Numbered from the stretch's first letter, positions 23,467 through 35,902 are shown. The stretch: DNA of 64,000 bases from Astrocystis sublimbata (GCA_022453515.1 JAJNNY010000033.1:327297-391296), one strand, 5' to 3'. Notes: generated by a model from the sequence alone, not told the origin. A program made the numbers and translations.

Positions 23467-26400
23467 ACTTCACGTTTCCTACCACTGTAGTTAAGGTAGT
23501 ATCTAGGTAAGTAGACTTGATTGGCCACCGCGTGATTGCGATGAGGCGGTACCTACTGTCAAGTATGTTCGGCACACCAGCGCTAAATGGGACGGGCTGT
23601 TCGAGAGAGGCGAGGGAGCTCGGAAGGTTGGGCTGAGGTTGCGCAGATGTCAGCAGTAGTCAGGTGGTGCTAGGTGCTGTGGAGTTGGGATGCCGCCAGC
23701 CCGCTGTGCTTGCAGGGCCGATGAAGGAGCTCCAGGCTCCCAGGAACCAGGGGGCCAGGGTAAGCAACCAGGCGAGCCAGGCATGCCAGGGTGCCATTGA
23801 CGTCGGCTCCAACCTTATGCATGCAACCCCGAGCCCCCGGATTGATTTGCACCAGGGCTCCATAATCTGACGGTCTTTTAAGAACCCTGTCAGTCGGCCT
23901 GTCCAAACATTGAGGCTGCATGGGCCCATCTCAAACCACTGCAACTTCATCATTCCTTCCCCATCAATTGTACAAAATCGGGTCTTAAGCCAGCCCAACC
24001 AGCCCGGTCGGTTCGCCTAGGTAGATAGATCTGCCATAGTGGACAACGCTCTACCCAACGCCGGGTACCTGAGTGAGTGCAGAGGCATGATTGACACGTC
24101 ACATATGTGTGACATTGTGTGTGCTGGGTTTCTCGCTGTACAGTACTGCGGAGTACACAAACCTCCAACACGAACTCCCGTGGTGCACGAGTGCGAGCAT
24201 CTCATGTTTCAAACCGGGCGTTCGGTTCAAGACGGTTGGTCGCTATGACTTCAAGAAAGTTGGTAGCCCTCAGCAACACAGTACTAAAATGCGGGATGAT
24301 CACAATTAGAAGTACGGTGACCTGAAATAATACCCCTGAGTAGAGCCGTGAAAGCGCATCGGAGCAACGGTGTCTGTAAGGTGTCTGTAAGATCGGAAAG
24401 CTTGGTTGTGTGTGGTACAGGTATTACCGTGTCAGTGATCAATCACATCAATCAACATCCGCCTCTCATCGAACTCGCTCATTTGCTGCAGGGTGTCAAG
24501 GTATGACCATGACGGTACAACGGGAACAAGTCTGACCATGGGGACATCCTAGGTCACTAGGTCAAGTTTTACTCAACATGCGCCGTTCCTGCATAATATG
24601 GGTTCAAGTTCCTAGCTGAGGTACCGTACCTTGTATCCTATCTTGAACCCCGATATGATTACTGTACCTGACGTGTCTGAGTTCTGTAAACTGTACCCTT
24701 CTCTTGGGTCCGGCACCTGTCCCGCGTTTTTACTACCAGCCAATCAAGCTCGACTTTCATTACCGATTGAAACCCACCCCGCCGCCTCCCTTTGACTGTT
24801 CGCGTGTTTCAGATTCCACATTACAAACGACAGCACTAGTGATGAAGTGATCCATCTACAGGAACCAAATTGGTCTCTTGTTGGGTGAGTGTAATTATCC
24901 TTAATTCATACACGGAACACAAGTAGTAGATGACGATCAGATTGAAGACTAATACCTGGTAGGTACCATCTATTGGTGATTCTCATGATTTTCAAATGCC
25001 CACAGATTACCTAGGTAAGGATAAATCGTGCCTAGCCCCCTGGCTGGAGGCATGTTCTACTAGGTAGTCACGTACCTTTCATACCAAAGTGGGGGTGGGG
25101 CTAGCAGCGGGAGGAGCCAGCCCCCGGGCAGGCCAGGACACCATAGGTAGCCATCCATGTGCCTGAGGCGATCAGCCAGTGCAAAATTCAGATGGAACGC
25201 CCTCATTCACAATAGCCTCTGCCTCAGAAAAAGCACCGAAGCCCACAGATGGCAATTTCCCAATACGTCATTGCGGACTTATAGCAGATATTGGCTGGCT
25301 GGTGCTCGAATTCTTGTTGCTGGCGTGGTTAAACAGCCGAAGCAGCGCTAACACGGTGAATTTGTGCATTGGGCGACCATCGGGCCTTTGAGATCCTAGC
25401 CCAATCCGAGGTTGAGTTTCGCAGCAAATAAATGCTTCACATTGCACAGGGAGGCAAATACACCACCATTCTGTGTGAGGCAACTTAGATGACTTTGTTG
25501 CACCACCCCATTCGATTGGCCCAAGAATTGGTAGGTATCTATCTACCTACCAACCTTAACTGCCTTGCCTCTTGTTCGTGGTACCTAGGTATGTTGAACT
25601 GGAGAGAAATTACAGAATTGCACCTTGTGGTACCTACATGTAGATAGGTGATGATGGCGAGAGGTGATGCGCAGGCACTTAACAGGCGAGCTTTGCTATG
25701 AAGGTACTTCCCTAAGGTGGGCATGTTTGTATATAAAAATGCCCTAGCTTGCGTGCATGTAGGTACCTGATGTTTGCTTTCCAGGTTTGCGTCCCTCCTT
25801 CGCCTAAGGTACTCGGTTGTTGTGTAGGTAGGGAAGTCGTCCTTTACAAGTTCCAAACAACCCCGTTCCTTTCCCTTGTTGATTCGCACCTGCACAAATA
25901 GTAAGTCTGCCACTGTGGTTGACAGCATCCCCCGACCCTGGATTTCGTACCTACCCAACCTGACCAGAGGTGACTATTCTGTCATCTGGACACACATATT
26001 CGATTCTTCTGATTCTCAATCCCTCCTTTGGCCTTTGCCGTCTTTATGACTACACACCTACCTACACCCTGGACAGACCTATGCCAATCTATACATCCGC
26101 ATCCGCTTTTTCTTCAACCCTACCTCCAGCCTCAGGACGAGGAACCGGAGCACCGAAGCACAGATCCCGATCGCAAGGAGAGGCAGGGCGGCCTCAATCC
26201 CTGCAGATGCGTGTTGATCAAATTTACCATGTGAGCCCTCCCAGACTTTCTCCTCATACGTAATCTTGGCGGTTGTTCCCTTGGTGGTTCCTTTCACCCT
26301 TCCCTTTCTTCTGCGGCTCCTTTCATTTGGCGCCCTTCCAGCAACGTGTGGCGCAATCTCCACCCTCGAGGAACAACGACAGCCAATCCATCACTACCAC

Positions 26401-26794
26401 AAAGCCAGGAATAGGAATGCCTTAGTTCCAGCGGCTATGGAGCCCCATTGCCTTGCCCTTCTCTTTCTATCAACATGTCTTTAATACATGGTTTTCTCCA
26501 GTCTCTGTGATGCTGGTTGCATTTTCCATCTTACCTCTTTTTATTTTTTCCCTTCCTTCTTCTGCTCATGCGCATCGAGTCTTTCTTTCAGGTACTATAG
26601 CGTACCTTTTCCTATGAAAAATCATATTCGACAGACTGCCGTTCATTTATTGGCTGAGGGAAAACGCATCTTTGCTACTTTGCACGGTTATTGCTGGACA
26701 ACCGACCGAACTAATAGGGAGAAATACAGACCTCAGTCATCACTACTATCCCCATTTCTGTTTCAAGAATTTGTTAGCTGGTTCTAGCGTCACC
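23467..26794. other. Intergenic (3.3 kb) and probable GH55 leader
   Basis: Many short overlapping frames occur, none with a recognisable domain. An 11-bp tandem (GGTGTCTGTAA twice) lies near 24370-24391. CCTAGGTA-type motifs cluster at 24990-25020 and 25530-25830. From about 26250 to 26794 the DNA is pyrimidine-rich, as expected for the promoter and leader of the secreted enzyme gene. Confidence 0.5.
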
Positions 26795-29620
26795 ATGGGT
26801 CTTTTCAAGATCCTCATGGCAGCTGCAGCGGTGCTGCAGCTTGCCACCCAAGGGACCGCCGCCGCCTCTGCTGGTGCGTTGCACCAACGAGCAGATTCGG
26901 TCGGCTCCCAATACTGGTTCTCGACTATCAAACGCCAAGGTATTGCTGCTTACGCCAGTGAACCCGACTACAAAGTTTTCCGCAATGTCAGAGACTACGG
27001 CGCCAAGGGAGATGGCACAACCGATGACACGGATGCCATCAACAAGGCTGTCACAGATGGCCCTGGCCGGTGTATCGACAAGTGCGATTCACGCACTACT
27101 CATCCAGCTATCGTCTATTTCCCCTCGGGTACCTATCTGGTCAAGAAGCCTATCGTTCAGACTTACTACACCCAATTCGTGGGCGATGCTCTCAACGTAC
27201 CCACCATCAAGGGATCTTCTGACTTTGACGGCATGGGCGTGATCGATGCGAACCCTTATGACTATACCAAAAACCAAGATCCGCCGCCTAATTGGTACAT
27301 CAACCAGAATAACTTCTTTCGTCAGATTCGCAATTTCATCATTGATATGACAGATATGCCAACTGCTTACGGTAAAGCGAGCGCTGGGATACACTGGCAG
27401 GTGTCCCAGGCCACAAGTTTGCAGAACATTGTCTTCAACATGAGCCCTGCAAGCCCTGACAACCACCAGAAAGGTCTCTTCATTGAAAATGGATCTGGAG
27501 GCTTTATGGCAGACCTCACTTTCAATGAAGGGGGCATCGGCGCCGACTTTGGCAGTCAACAGTACACTACTCGAAATCTGACCTTCAACAACTGCAATAA
27601 CGCAGTCCACATGATCTGGAACTGGCTCTGGCTGATGCAAGGTGTGACCATCAACGGCGGCCAGGTTGGTATCAACATGACTAGCGACAGTCTGGAAGAG
27701 ATCAAGGTTGGATCTCTGCTGCTTCTTGACAGCAAGATTTCAAACGTCCCTGTCGGTATCAGCACTCTCTACAAGCCCAATCAAAGAGACACCAACAACA
27801 CGCTCATTCTGGACAACGTCGACATGAGCGAGGGCGTTCCTGTTGCCATCCAGTACGCGAAGGACGGAAGTTCTTTACTGGAAGGAAACAAGGTCATAGA
27901 GGGGTGGGTTCAGGGTAAAGATTATAGCACTGGAAAAGGCGAAGCTATCCAGACGGCTCAAAACAAGATTGACAAGCCTGATGGTCTTTTGGCCAGTGAC
28001 GGAAAGGTGTTCACACGCACTAAGCCCCAATACGAGTCTGTGTCGAGCAGCCAGTTTATCAGTGTCAAGTCAGCCGGAGCTATGGGTGATGGTAAAACGG
28101 ATGATACTGCTGCCATCCAGAAAGTATTCGACAGTGCGAAGGACGGAGAAGTCGTCTACTTTGACCACGGTGCATACCTGATCTCCGACACAGTCCATGT
28201 TCCCAAGAACATCAAAATCACTGGAGAAATGTGGCCTCTATTGATGGCCACCGGTACCAAGTTTACAGATGAGGCCAACCCAGTTGCTGTGTTCGAAGTT
28301 GGCAAGCCTGGTGATGTCGGCACCGTGGAGATGTCTGACCTGATCATCGAGACTAAAGGCGCCCTTCCTGGCGCCATCCTTGTGCAGTGGAACCTAGCTG
28401 GATCCGAGAACGGTGCTGCGGGCATGTGGGACGTTCATTTCCGTGTTGGTGGTACAGCCGGGACTGAGCTTCAATCTGATCATTGCAGCAAGGATCCCAA
28501 TGCAACCACTACAGTAGACGACAAGTGCAAGGGTACTTTTTTGATGCTACACCTCACCCAAACTGCTTCAGCTTACGTCGAAAATTGCTGGTTCTGGGTT
28601 GCCGACCACGAACTCGATCGCGATGACCATAACCAGATCAACATTTGGAATGGGCGTGGTGTACTGATCGAGTCACAGAAGCCGGTCTGGTTGTGGGGGA
28701 CTGCATCGGAGCATAGTGTTCTGTACAACTACCAGATTTCCAACGCCAGGAACACCTTCATTGGCCTTGCTCAGAGTGAAACGGCCTACATGCAAGGCAA
28801 CCCTGATGCGACCCAGGGTGTTACGGTGATGGAAGGTTACTTTGATCCTCAGTTCAAGGAGACATGCAATGGCTCATCCGACAAGTGCGCGAGAACATGG
28901 GGCATGCGCATCACCAACTCTTCAGACGTCTATGTGATGGGCGCGGGCCTGTACAGCTTCTTCAACAACTACGCTCAGCAGTGCGTCAAGGGCGAGGACT
29001 GCCAAGACAACATGATCAGCATCGAGGACTCTCAGGTTCACATGTATGGTATCAGCACCAAAGCTTCCATAAACATGCTCACAGTGGATTCCAAAGTCGT
29101 CGCAAAGGACCAGGACAACCGCAATACATACTGCGCTGCTATTGCAAAGTATGACAGTGGCAGCGCGGGTGGCTCTGGGCCCGGTTATGGATCGGGATCT
29201 AGTTCGAGCAGCTTGCCAGCCTCAACTGCCTCGTCCACTACCTCTTCCACGACCTCAGCACATTCATCTAGTGTGACCACTGGAAGTGGATTGGGACCGG
29301 GCTCAAGCGCAGGTTCTTCGAGCAGTGATGCCGCCGATAGCCCAACCCGGACAACGGTTTCTCAATCCGCATCCACAACGGGAGAAAATGGTCAGCCTGG
29401 GGGAAGCGTGACCACGGCGACTGGTGTGAGCTCCGTGCCCGCGGAAACAACCATATTTGGTGGACCGAGTGGCGGTAACTCGCAGCCGTCCAGCACTTTG
29501 CCCACCAGTGTGGGGGCGGCGTCCAGTTCAAGTGCCGGCGCTGGTGGCGATGCCAACTCCCCAGTAACCGTTACCGTCACGGAGACAGTGACAGCTGCTG
29601 TTACCTGCCAAACACCCTAG
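26795..29620 (+). CDS. Secreted GH55 exo-beta-1,3-glucanase with Ser/Thr-rich tail
   Basis: A single exon of 941 aa starts in a good context (CACCATGGG). The frame is open upstream, but this ATG is followed directly by a signal peptide (about residues 1-26, MGLFKILMAAAAVLQL...). Two right-handed beta-helix halves each open with the family signature: VRDYGAKGDGTTDDTDAI near residue 65 and SAGAMGDGKTDDTAAIQ near 425. This paired pectate-lyase-3 layout is that of GH55, which releases glucose or gentiobiose from beta-1,3-glucan. From about residue 787 a Ser/Thr/Gly-rich tail of some 150 residues follows, probably O-glycosylated and not a GPI signal. Roles in wall remodelling, laminarin use or mycoparasitism are all possible. 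Confidence 0.93.
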   Translation: MGLFKILMAAAAVLQLATQGTAAASAGALHQRADSVGSQYWFSTIKRQGIAAYASEPDYKVFRNVRDYGAKGDGTTDDTDAINKAVTDGPGRCIDKCDSRTTHPAIVYFPSGTYLVKKPIVQTYYTQFVGDALNVPTIKGSSDFDGMGVIDANPYDYTKNQDPPPNWYINQNNFFRQIRNFIIDMTDMPTAYGKASAGIHWQVSQATSLQNIVFNMSPASPDNHQKGLFIENGSGGFMADLTFNEGGIGADFGSQQYTTRNLTFNNCNNAVHMIWNWLWLMQGVTINGGQVGINMTSDSLEEIKVGSLLLLDSKISNVPVGISTLYKPNQRDTNNTLILDNVDMSEGVPVAIQYAKDGSSLLEGNKVIEGWVQGKDYSTGKGEAIQTAQNKIDKPDGLLASDGKVFTRTKPQYESVSSSQFISVKSAGAMGDGKTDDTAAIQKVFDSAKDGEVVYFDHGAYLISDTVHVPKNIKITGEMWPLLMATGTKFTDEANPVAVFEVGKPGDVGTVEMSDLIIETKGALPGAILVQWNLAGSENGAAGMWDVHFRVGGTAGTELQSDHCSKDPNATTTVDDKCKGTFLMLHLTQTASAYVENCWFWVADHELDRDDHNQINIWNGRGVLIESQKPVWLWGTASEHSVLYNYQISNARNTFIGLAQSETAYMQGNPDATQGVTVMEGYFDPQFKETCNGSSDKCARTWGMRITNSSDVYVMGAGLYSFFNNYAQQCVKGEDCQDNMISIEDSQVHMYGISTKASINMLTVDSKVVAKDQDNRNTYCAAIAKYDSGSAGGSGPGYGSGSSSSSLPASTASSTTSSTTSAHSSSVTTGSGLGPGSSAGSSSSDAADSPTRTTVSQSASTTGENGQPGGSVTTATGVSSVPAETTIFGGPSGGNSQPSSTLPTSVGAASSSSAGAGGDANSPVTVTVTETVTAAVTCQTP

Positions 29621-30554
29621 GACGGGATGACCAGCGCAAACCAGATGTGTATGGTAGCTATGACGGTGTTCATCGCCGCTCCCGCAACTTGCAACGGAAC
29701 AACGGCGGCGGTGAAAGTCACGATTTTAGCTGAGGGCACTACCTAGACTCTGATATACCTGTGCTTGCATCGATGGAGGATCTATCCCTATAGTTGCATT
29801 TCACTTCTTCAATGGCCCCGGTGGCATTGGCCACCATTGTAACACTGGGAAAGTCACGGTGGTGATAATTCGGGGTGTTGGCCTCGGCGTCAGGGAGTTC
29901 GGTTTAGATTTGTGTGATACTTTTTCCAGGCTGCGAGATAGCCGTCACATATTGTGTCGCCAAGTGCTGGGTTCCAAGTTAGCTTAGCTACCTAAGTACG
30001 CAGGCTGCGTTAGATAGTCCGCTTCTACAGGCTGGAGATATAAACCCAATACGTTCGTATTCACCTAATTTGCCCGACACTATTGACTTGACAGTGAGGT
30101 TGGGGCAGTTTCGTGAAAACCGACTTTGATCTAGAGCAAAAGCCACACTGTAGAAGTTTCCATTGCAGTGGGGGGCAATACCTAGATACTCGAACAGCCC
30201 CTCTACGCAGCCACCTGTGGCGCTCCAGCACCGTACAGTAACTCGCACACCGTGTAGGTAGGCTATTCTTGCTGTAGCCTGTAGCCTGTAGGCCCTAACA
30301 TCAACTAAGTACGTCATCGGTCGAAGCAGAAGTCTAGAGACGAACACGCGAAATTACAGAACTGACAATGAGTCCACATCACCATCACACTTGAGCATCG
30401 CCGGCCCTCCAGCTCTTCGCCCGATCTCTTCGCCCGATTGCAAGCTCCTCGAAACCACTTCCTTTTGTCCGACTCTCTCCTCCACCTCCTCCTGAAGCCT
30501 GAAGCCTTCCCACACGATCCTGCACAACTGTATCTAAGTTGCTCTCTGGTGGTG
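29621..30554. other. Intergenic, nothing recognised
   Basis: GH55 3' flank and the leader of the FIT gene. The frame of the next gene stays open upstream without an ATG. No other coding signal was seen. Confidence 0.5.
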
Positions 30555-31646
30555 ATGTCTGAAGACGGCGGCGCTCTCAGGTCGCGAGAACACACGATGG
30601 GCGCCGGCAACAAGCACAACGGCGCACCCTCTACGCTGCTCTCCAGGGCAGCGGTGTCCCCGAACCCGAACCCGAGCCCGAACTCGACTGCGACTACACG
30701 TTCGTCGCCGTTTCTGCCTACGTCCCTCGAAACCATCCTCTTTGCCGTGTATCCCGTCATCCTCGTCTTCGGCACGCTCTTCTCGGCCCTGTCGCCCGAG
30801 ACGCGAGCGGCCCCTTACGACGCTGTGAGGCAGTCGCACGTGCAGGCCCAGGCACCGTCCTACTTCGCCCGCAAGGACAACCTGTTCAATGTCCTCTTCG
30901 TCAAGCGCGGGTGGCTGTGGATCACGGTCGCCTTTGTTGCCTTCGTCGCCACACATCCAGTCCTCTCCCAGAACAGCCGCATGGCCACGCGCGCCGCCAC
31001 CCGCTGGGCTCTCGTCACGGGCTGGTGGGTCCTCGTCACGCAGTGGTGCTTCGGCCCGCCCCTCATCGACCGAGGCTTCAGGATCACGGGGGGCAAGTGC
31101 GAGGTCGCCATGGACGCCGTCGAGATGGGCACAGCCGACGCCAAGGAATTCGTCACGGCCGCGGCGTGTCGCACCGCGGGCGGGAGCTGGAGCGGCGGGC
31201 ATGATATCTCTGGACACGTGTTCCTGCTTGTACTAGGAAGCTGCTTCCTTGCTCAAGAGGTTATCGGGGTCGCCCTGAGGGCCGGCTCGAGGTTCCTAGG
31301 CAGAGGAGACGACAGATCTATCGTTATGGGCGACGGTGCCGTCAAGGGCGCTGGCGTCGAGGCCGAACGTGCAGTCGCGCCGCATGAGACACATTTGGCT
31401 ATCGGCGGCAGGATTGCGTTGGGGACCGTGGGCTTGTCGTTTTGGATGCTGCTCATGACTGCTGTCTACTTCCACACATGGTTTGAGAAGGTCGGTCTGA
31501 GAAGACACCAGTGAACGAATGAATATTGCTAACACTGGACATAGCTCACCGGTTTACTCATCGCCTTCGTGGCTGTGTACGCAATCTATATCCTTCCGAG
31601 GTGGATACCGGCAATACGAGCACTTACTGGAATACCGGGCATATGA
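30555..31646 (+). CDS. FIT-family (FITM2/Scs3-like) ER membrane protein, two exons
   Basis: Exons are 30555-31490 and 31545-31646, 345 aa. The 54-bp intron (GTCGGT, branch CTAAC, ATAG) is phase 0. The last exon supplies LTGLLIAFVAVYAIYILPRW, completing the usual C-terminus. About six membrane segments are visible, the first after residue 50. The two His positions expected of FIT proteins are present: in GHDISGHVFLL and in YFHTWFEK. FIT2 is an acyl-CoA diphosphatase of the ER that supports lipid droplet budding; yeast Scs3 affects phospholipid synthesis. A Ser/Pro-rich cytosolic N-terminus of about 55 residues precedes the core. ATG 30555 is the first in frame; a second (MGAGNK) follows 14 codons later. 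Confidence 0.9.
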
Positions 31647-33569
31647 AATGTTGGAGGAATGGAGCAGGGGAGCAATGCCAGAAGATACCATTATCACATT
31701 GTATGCATTTATGATACCCGTCACGACGCATCTCTTGATTGCGACTGGGCATACGTCCACAACACACATAATAACATGGGTACAACGTATCGAGGCCTAA
31801 GTCTGATCGTGCTCGTCTCACCATTAGATTCTTGCAAACGTGTTCTTCGTAGCCCTACCTATCATTGATGAATAATCTAGCTCACACCTAGTTGGTAACA
31901 TTTTGTCGCCTACAACGCGTAACGCTGTACACCCTTCGTGTTTGGAAAATACAGACCAGGTGAAAGAATATTGGGGGTCAGATGTGAAGTTCGATCCGTT
32001 CGTTTCAATCTGGTTTAATAACGACAATCAAACCCTGTTTCTTTTTACAAGGTGTGTAGCGGATGAAAACTGAACAATAATATAACTTCTGATTGGGCTC
32101 TGTAATAACCAAGTGGGGTGTGGAGCTCGAGAAGACCGTGTTGGCGAACGCTCAAGTATATTGTCCCATGACACCCAGGACAAATACTGAGATACATTCA
32201 AGGGATCATCTGGGGCATGATGTCTTCTACATCAGTAATCCATAATAATCAGTCTCCTGCATCCTTCAATGATATTAGTCGTGTTCGATCCACATCATCA
32301 GCGAGTTACCATGCGGTATATTGAGAAAAGAAAAGTTTCGTGGGGTTCGTTATCAACGGAAAACTCTATCCTATCACACTGACCCGGCCCAATACAGCCG
32401 GAAGAACCGTGTCACTGCACCGGCAGGGGTATGCGCGCGCGAGAAATGATGTAGGCCCTGACAGGAGACGAGTCCAAAATCACCAGCAGATGTAGTGTAA
32501 TGTTATCATGGCTGCTGAAAGTCCGCATACTGTATCTCATACCCACACGGGTTGCTTGCCGATCCCCGGATCATCGAGAGTCGCAGGATCACACTACGGC
32601 TCAGAGGGCCTGCATTGGCGGATGGCCTTCCGTGTCCTGGGGAACCCCGGAACTGGGGGGGAAGGGCAAAGATATCCTTAACTTGTCATATCGATAGACT
32701 GACAGGATCCTAGTGATCGTTTGTGTCACAAGGCGCTGCCCAGTCTATGCTGCGTGTACAGCTCACACAAGAGCATCACTCGTAATACGTGATCTGCAGC
32801 TCGGCGAGACTTCTGTAGCCACCCGAGCAACTTACTTCTCATACCGCTCCATAAAAGGTACCCCCAAACACCCCACGTTCGTGTATATGCACCGTCCCTT
32901 CAAATTGCAAGAGATTACCATGTAAATCGGCCTTGGCTGGCATGGGGGGTTTGTTTCCTGTTCCATGTACCCAGCCCCCAACGAACGGCCTGCTTATATG
33001 ACATGTACACAGGGAGGGTCGAGGAAATTCCACGCAGAGAAACAGCAACATACTTCGCCCGTAGCTGACCTTCTAAGGGCATGAATCGCGGTACTTACCA
33101 TCTGCTCTGTCACTTTTCGCCATATTAGTGATCTTGCGTGACATGGGGTCTTGAATCAAGTTGGGGGTATCTGCTGGGCCACAAATGAAATTGGGGGTTT
33201 TCAAGCTTAGAATTAAGTAAGGCCGGGGCAAGTATAGACTTATTGAATTACTGTAAATTTTAATTCTGTATCAGTAATGCACACGGGTTTGGAAAATCAG
33301 CAGCAACAAGATAACTGCCTATATGAAAGCACAAATTCCCATGTCAGATCTTGGCCCACGCGACTACTTATCCAGCTGGATCCGGCCAACTATGAAACAT
33401 TGTCCTTTCCAGAGCTACTGGTACATCATGTAACAATAGAACACAGTTGATGGGCACGAAAATATATTGATTGAAAAGTATCAGGGGTTTCAACAATTTC
33501 TATACATGTATACATAATGACAGGGCTGTTAGACATCAAGGGGGACATGATGCTCCAATCTAGTCCCAC
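31647..33569. other. Intergenic (1.9 kb), nothing recognised
   Basis: No supported gene. The stretch 33170-33560 is AT-rich and may be degraded repeat DNA preceding the TPR-MYND relic. Confidence 0.5.
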
Positions 33570-34335
33570 TTATCTCATATGTTGACAGGCGACCCCTGAT
33601 TGACTCGAACTACCCCTGAATACACCCACTGTCACTTGAACATAGAGAGGATATTTGGCCACAGCGCTCACCAGAGCCGCCACCATTGCCGTTTCCAAAT
33701 CCAATGCCGTGCCGCTTCACATGCTATGCAGCTTGGGCAGTTTGAGAAATCTATTTCACTACACCGAGAAGTAATGGAGATCAAGCTCAAGGCATAATAT
33801 CTCGATCACTCAATCCAGGCTGCGATCACGTACAATGGGCTAGGCGAAGCTCTCCTCAAGGTGGGCAGACTTGAAGAGACTGACGAGGTTCTCTATAAGG
33901 GCTAAGAGACACGTCAACTAGAGGGACCAGCCCTTGACGCTGCCGCCACGAGAGAAAATGTGTGCGCACCAAGAGAGGCGCAGGGTCGCTTTGGAGATGC
34001 TCGCGACGTGCGACTTAAGGCACAGAGCAGTCCCATATGCTATGCAGCAATAAAGACGTGAGTGATAAGACATAGACTTGTCATATTCTATATCGAACAG
34101 TATTATTTACACCTTCTACTATACAAGGGTTTGAATGCTTCCTCAAAACCAACTAGGTGCCTGCGCAGCCTGTCATGCACCTTTCTATTGTGGTAAATAT
34201 TGCCAGGCTGGATTGGATAGAAAGGCATAAACCTTTCTGTAAGGCACACACTGTAAGGTGGCTGCAACGCCTTCGATTTAGTAAGTTTGGGGCAACGTTT
34301 ATCGATGGCTACAACGAGGATGAAGGGGATATCAG
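33570..34335 (+). pseudogene. TPR-MYND protein relic with in-frame stops and frameshifts
   Basis: A frame starting near 33570 reads like fungal TPR-MYND proteins: a segment ending SLHREVMEIKLKA, then TAA at about 33795, then HSIQAAITYNGLGEALLKVG, then another TAA near 33903. It continues with REAQGRFGDARDVRLK and stops near 34060. About 100 bp later a MYND zinc finger is legible: GACAACHAPFYCGKYCQAG in one frame, then DWIERHKPFCKAHT in the next after a one-base slip (about 34163-34253). The Cys/His ligands are all recognisable, so decay is recent or partial. The family is often multicopy in fungi and of unknown function. AT-rich flanks suggest RIP of a duplicated copy. Confidence 0.75.
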
Positions 34336-34953
34336 ATGAGAATATATAGTAACAAGGTCCAATTGTAATAAGAGTAAGGCCTCATGTGATACGGGTTCTA
34401 GCCCTTTATTTAGTAATCCCAACCGTGAACCATCTGCATTGACTCCATACAGGCAGCGCAAGTACAATGACAAAGTGTTTGAAAAGCTACCATATATGTC
34501 TTATCTGAAGCAATGAGCAATAACGTAGTAGTAATGGTTTCTGGGTTCACTCGATGAATTCGTCAGTGTCAAACTTTCCGGTGCATGCTGTGTCAAGACT
34601 AAGACAATGCTCATCACTCGTTTATAGGCTTTTGGATAAATACAAGGCTGTAGGTGTGATCATATAAGTCGTTTGAATTAACATAGTAATTAATTACTCC
34701 AATGACATTGGTTTATGTCCATCTTGATAATTATGTTGTATAGCTTGTTGTTTTACTTTTCCGACCTGGAAGCTGTCATCATCATTGGTTACACGTTGGT
34801 TACACCTCGTTGGTTACACCTTGGTAGGGGTTAGACGCCCTTGGAAATCCCAGCTTGTATGTATGGTGGTAAAATGGTATAGACCTCCTTTAGGAGCAGT
34901 GTTCGGTACCGTCTGCATGTGTGTGACATTCCTAGAGTAAAGGTCAATATACA
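34336..34953. other. AT-rich intergenic stretch
   Basis: No coding signal. Three nearby copies of TTGGTTACAC lie at about 34785-34822. TpA-rich composition fits decayed repeat DNA. Confidence 0.5.
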
Positions 34954-35902
34954 CTATCTGAGTTTGACTATGGTTGGGCTTACAGTTGCGGCACTTGAAG
35001 TGGCTGATGGCGTTGCGGTCTCCGTCGCCGTCGTATCAGGTGTCTCGGAACCCTCAGACTCAGAAGGATGACCGGTGCATCCCTCCCCGGGAAGTGAAAC
35101 GTCGAAGGCATACACGTCCAAGGCGAAGTACTGCAATGTGTGAGAGTTGCGAGCTGCTAGTGCTGGATCATCAAGCGCCAGCTCGAGACACTCGCTGTAT
35201 GTGTCTGCATAATGCTCGACGATGCCTTCGCCAATCTTGGGAAGATGGTATAAACGATGAACCAGATCCGCGCCGAAGTAGAAGTTGAGCGCACCGCTAG
35301 CAACAGAGTAACCGTAACCACAGAGTCCCTCAAGCGGCATGCGCGTAGTGTACGAGAGTTCACAGATGACTGTCTCCTGTGTAGCATTTTCTCCGCGCCA
35401 GTGACCACCCCAACCTATGTTAAGATCGAGTTAGGACGATCTCTCAAGTTTAAGTAGGTAAGTGAGTCTCAGCCTCACCTTCCTGATGGCAGTTTCGGTC
35501 GATGTCGTCGCATCGAAACCAGATACCAGTACGATCAGCGCTCACGATCCGGTCGTACCACCCGATGACTTCTGCCGTGGGCGAGGACCCGAAGTACTTC
35601 TGGTAGTAGTCGGAACTGTTACCAAAACGGAGAATATGATCCTTCGCATGTGCGGCAAGGGTAATGGCTTCATTCAAGCCCCTTGAAAGGAGAGCTCTTT
35701 GTGTTGCATTGCAGGAGCTGTGTATAGGGTACGAAGTAGTAGCACCGGCTGCCCAGTCATACACAGACGGCTCAGGGGTGGGTGAGAGTATGGTGTGGGT
35801 GACAGTCACAGCATCCTGTCGAGGCCGCAGTCTGCTTCCCTCGGCTGAGAATGCATTGAAGCCCAGAAGGGCAACAAAGAGAGGGATCTGGCGAGAGAGC
35901 AT
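34954..35902 (-). CDS. Secreted Asp f 2 / PRA1-like protein (two exons)
   Basis: Minus-strand exons are 35902-35479 and 35414-34954, 294 aa; the 64-bp intron (GTGAGG...ATAG) is phase 1. A signal peptide covers about residues 1-22. The domain opens with SSCNATQRALLSRGLNEAIT and includes HAKDHILRFGNSSDYYQKYFG and GIWFRCDDIDRNC. After the intron come MPLEGLCGYGYS and the His-rich helix LVHRLYHLPKIGEGIVEHYA. This is the fungal zincophore/pH-regulated antigen family (Aspergillus Asp f 2, Candida Pra1), which binds zinc at the surface; a metalloprotease-like fold is suspected. The C-terminus is Thr/Ser-rich and lacks the terminal Cys/His zinc motif of Pra1. Zinc acquisition is inferred; no zinc transporter gene lies alongside. 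Confidence 0.88.

Noticed and set aside
30534..31217. Long minus-strand frame opposite the FIT gene
   Set aside because: Arg/Gly/Asp-rich shadow of a GC-rich coding exon.
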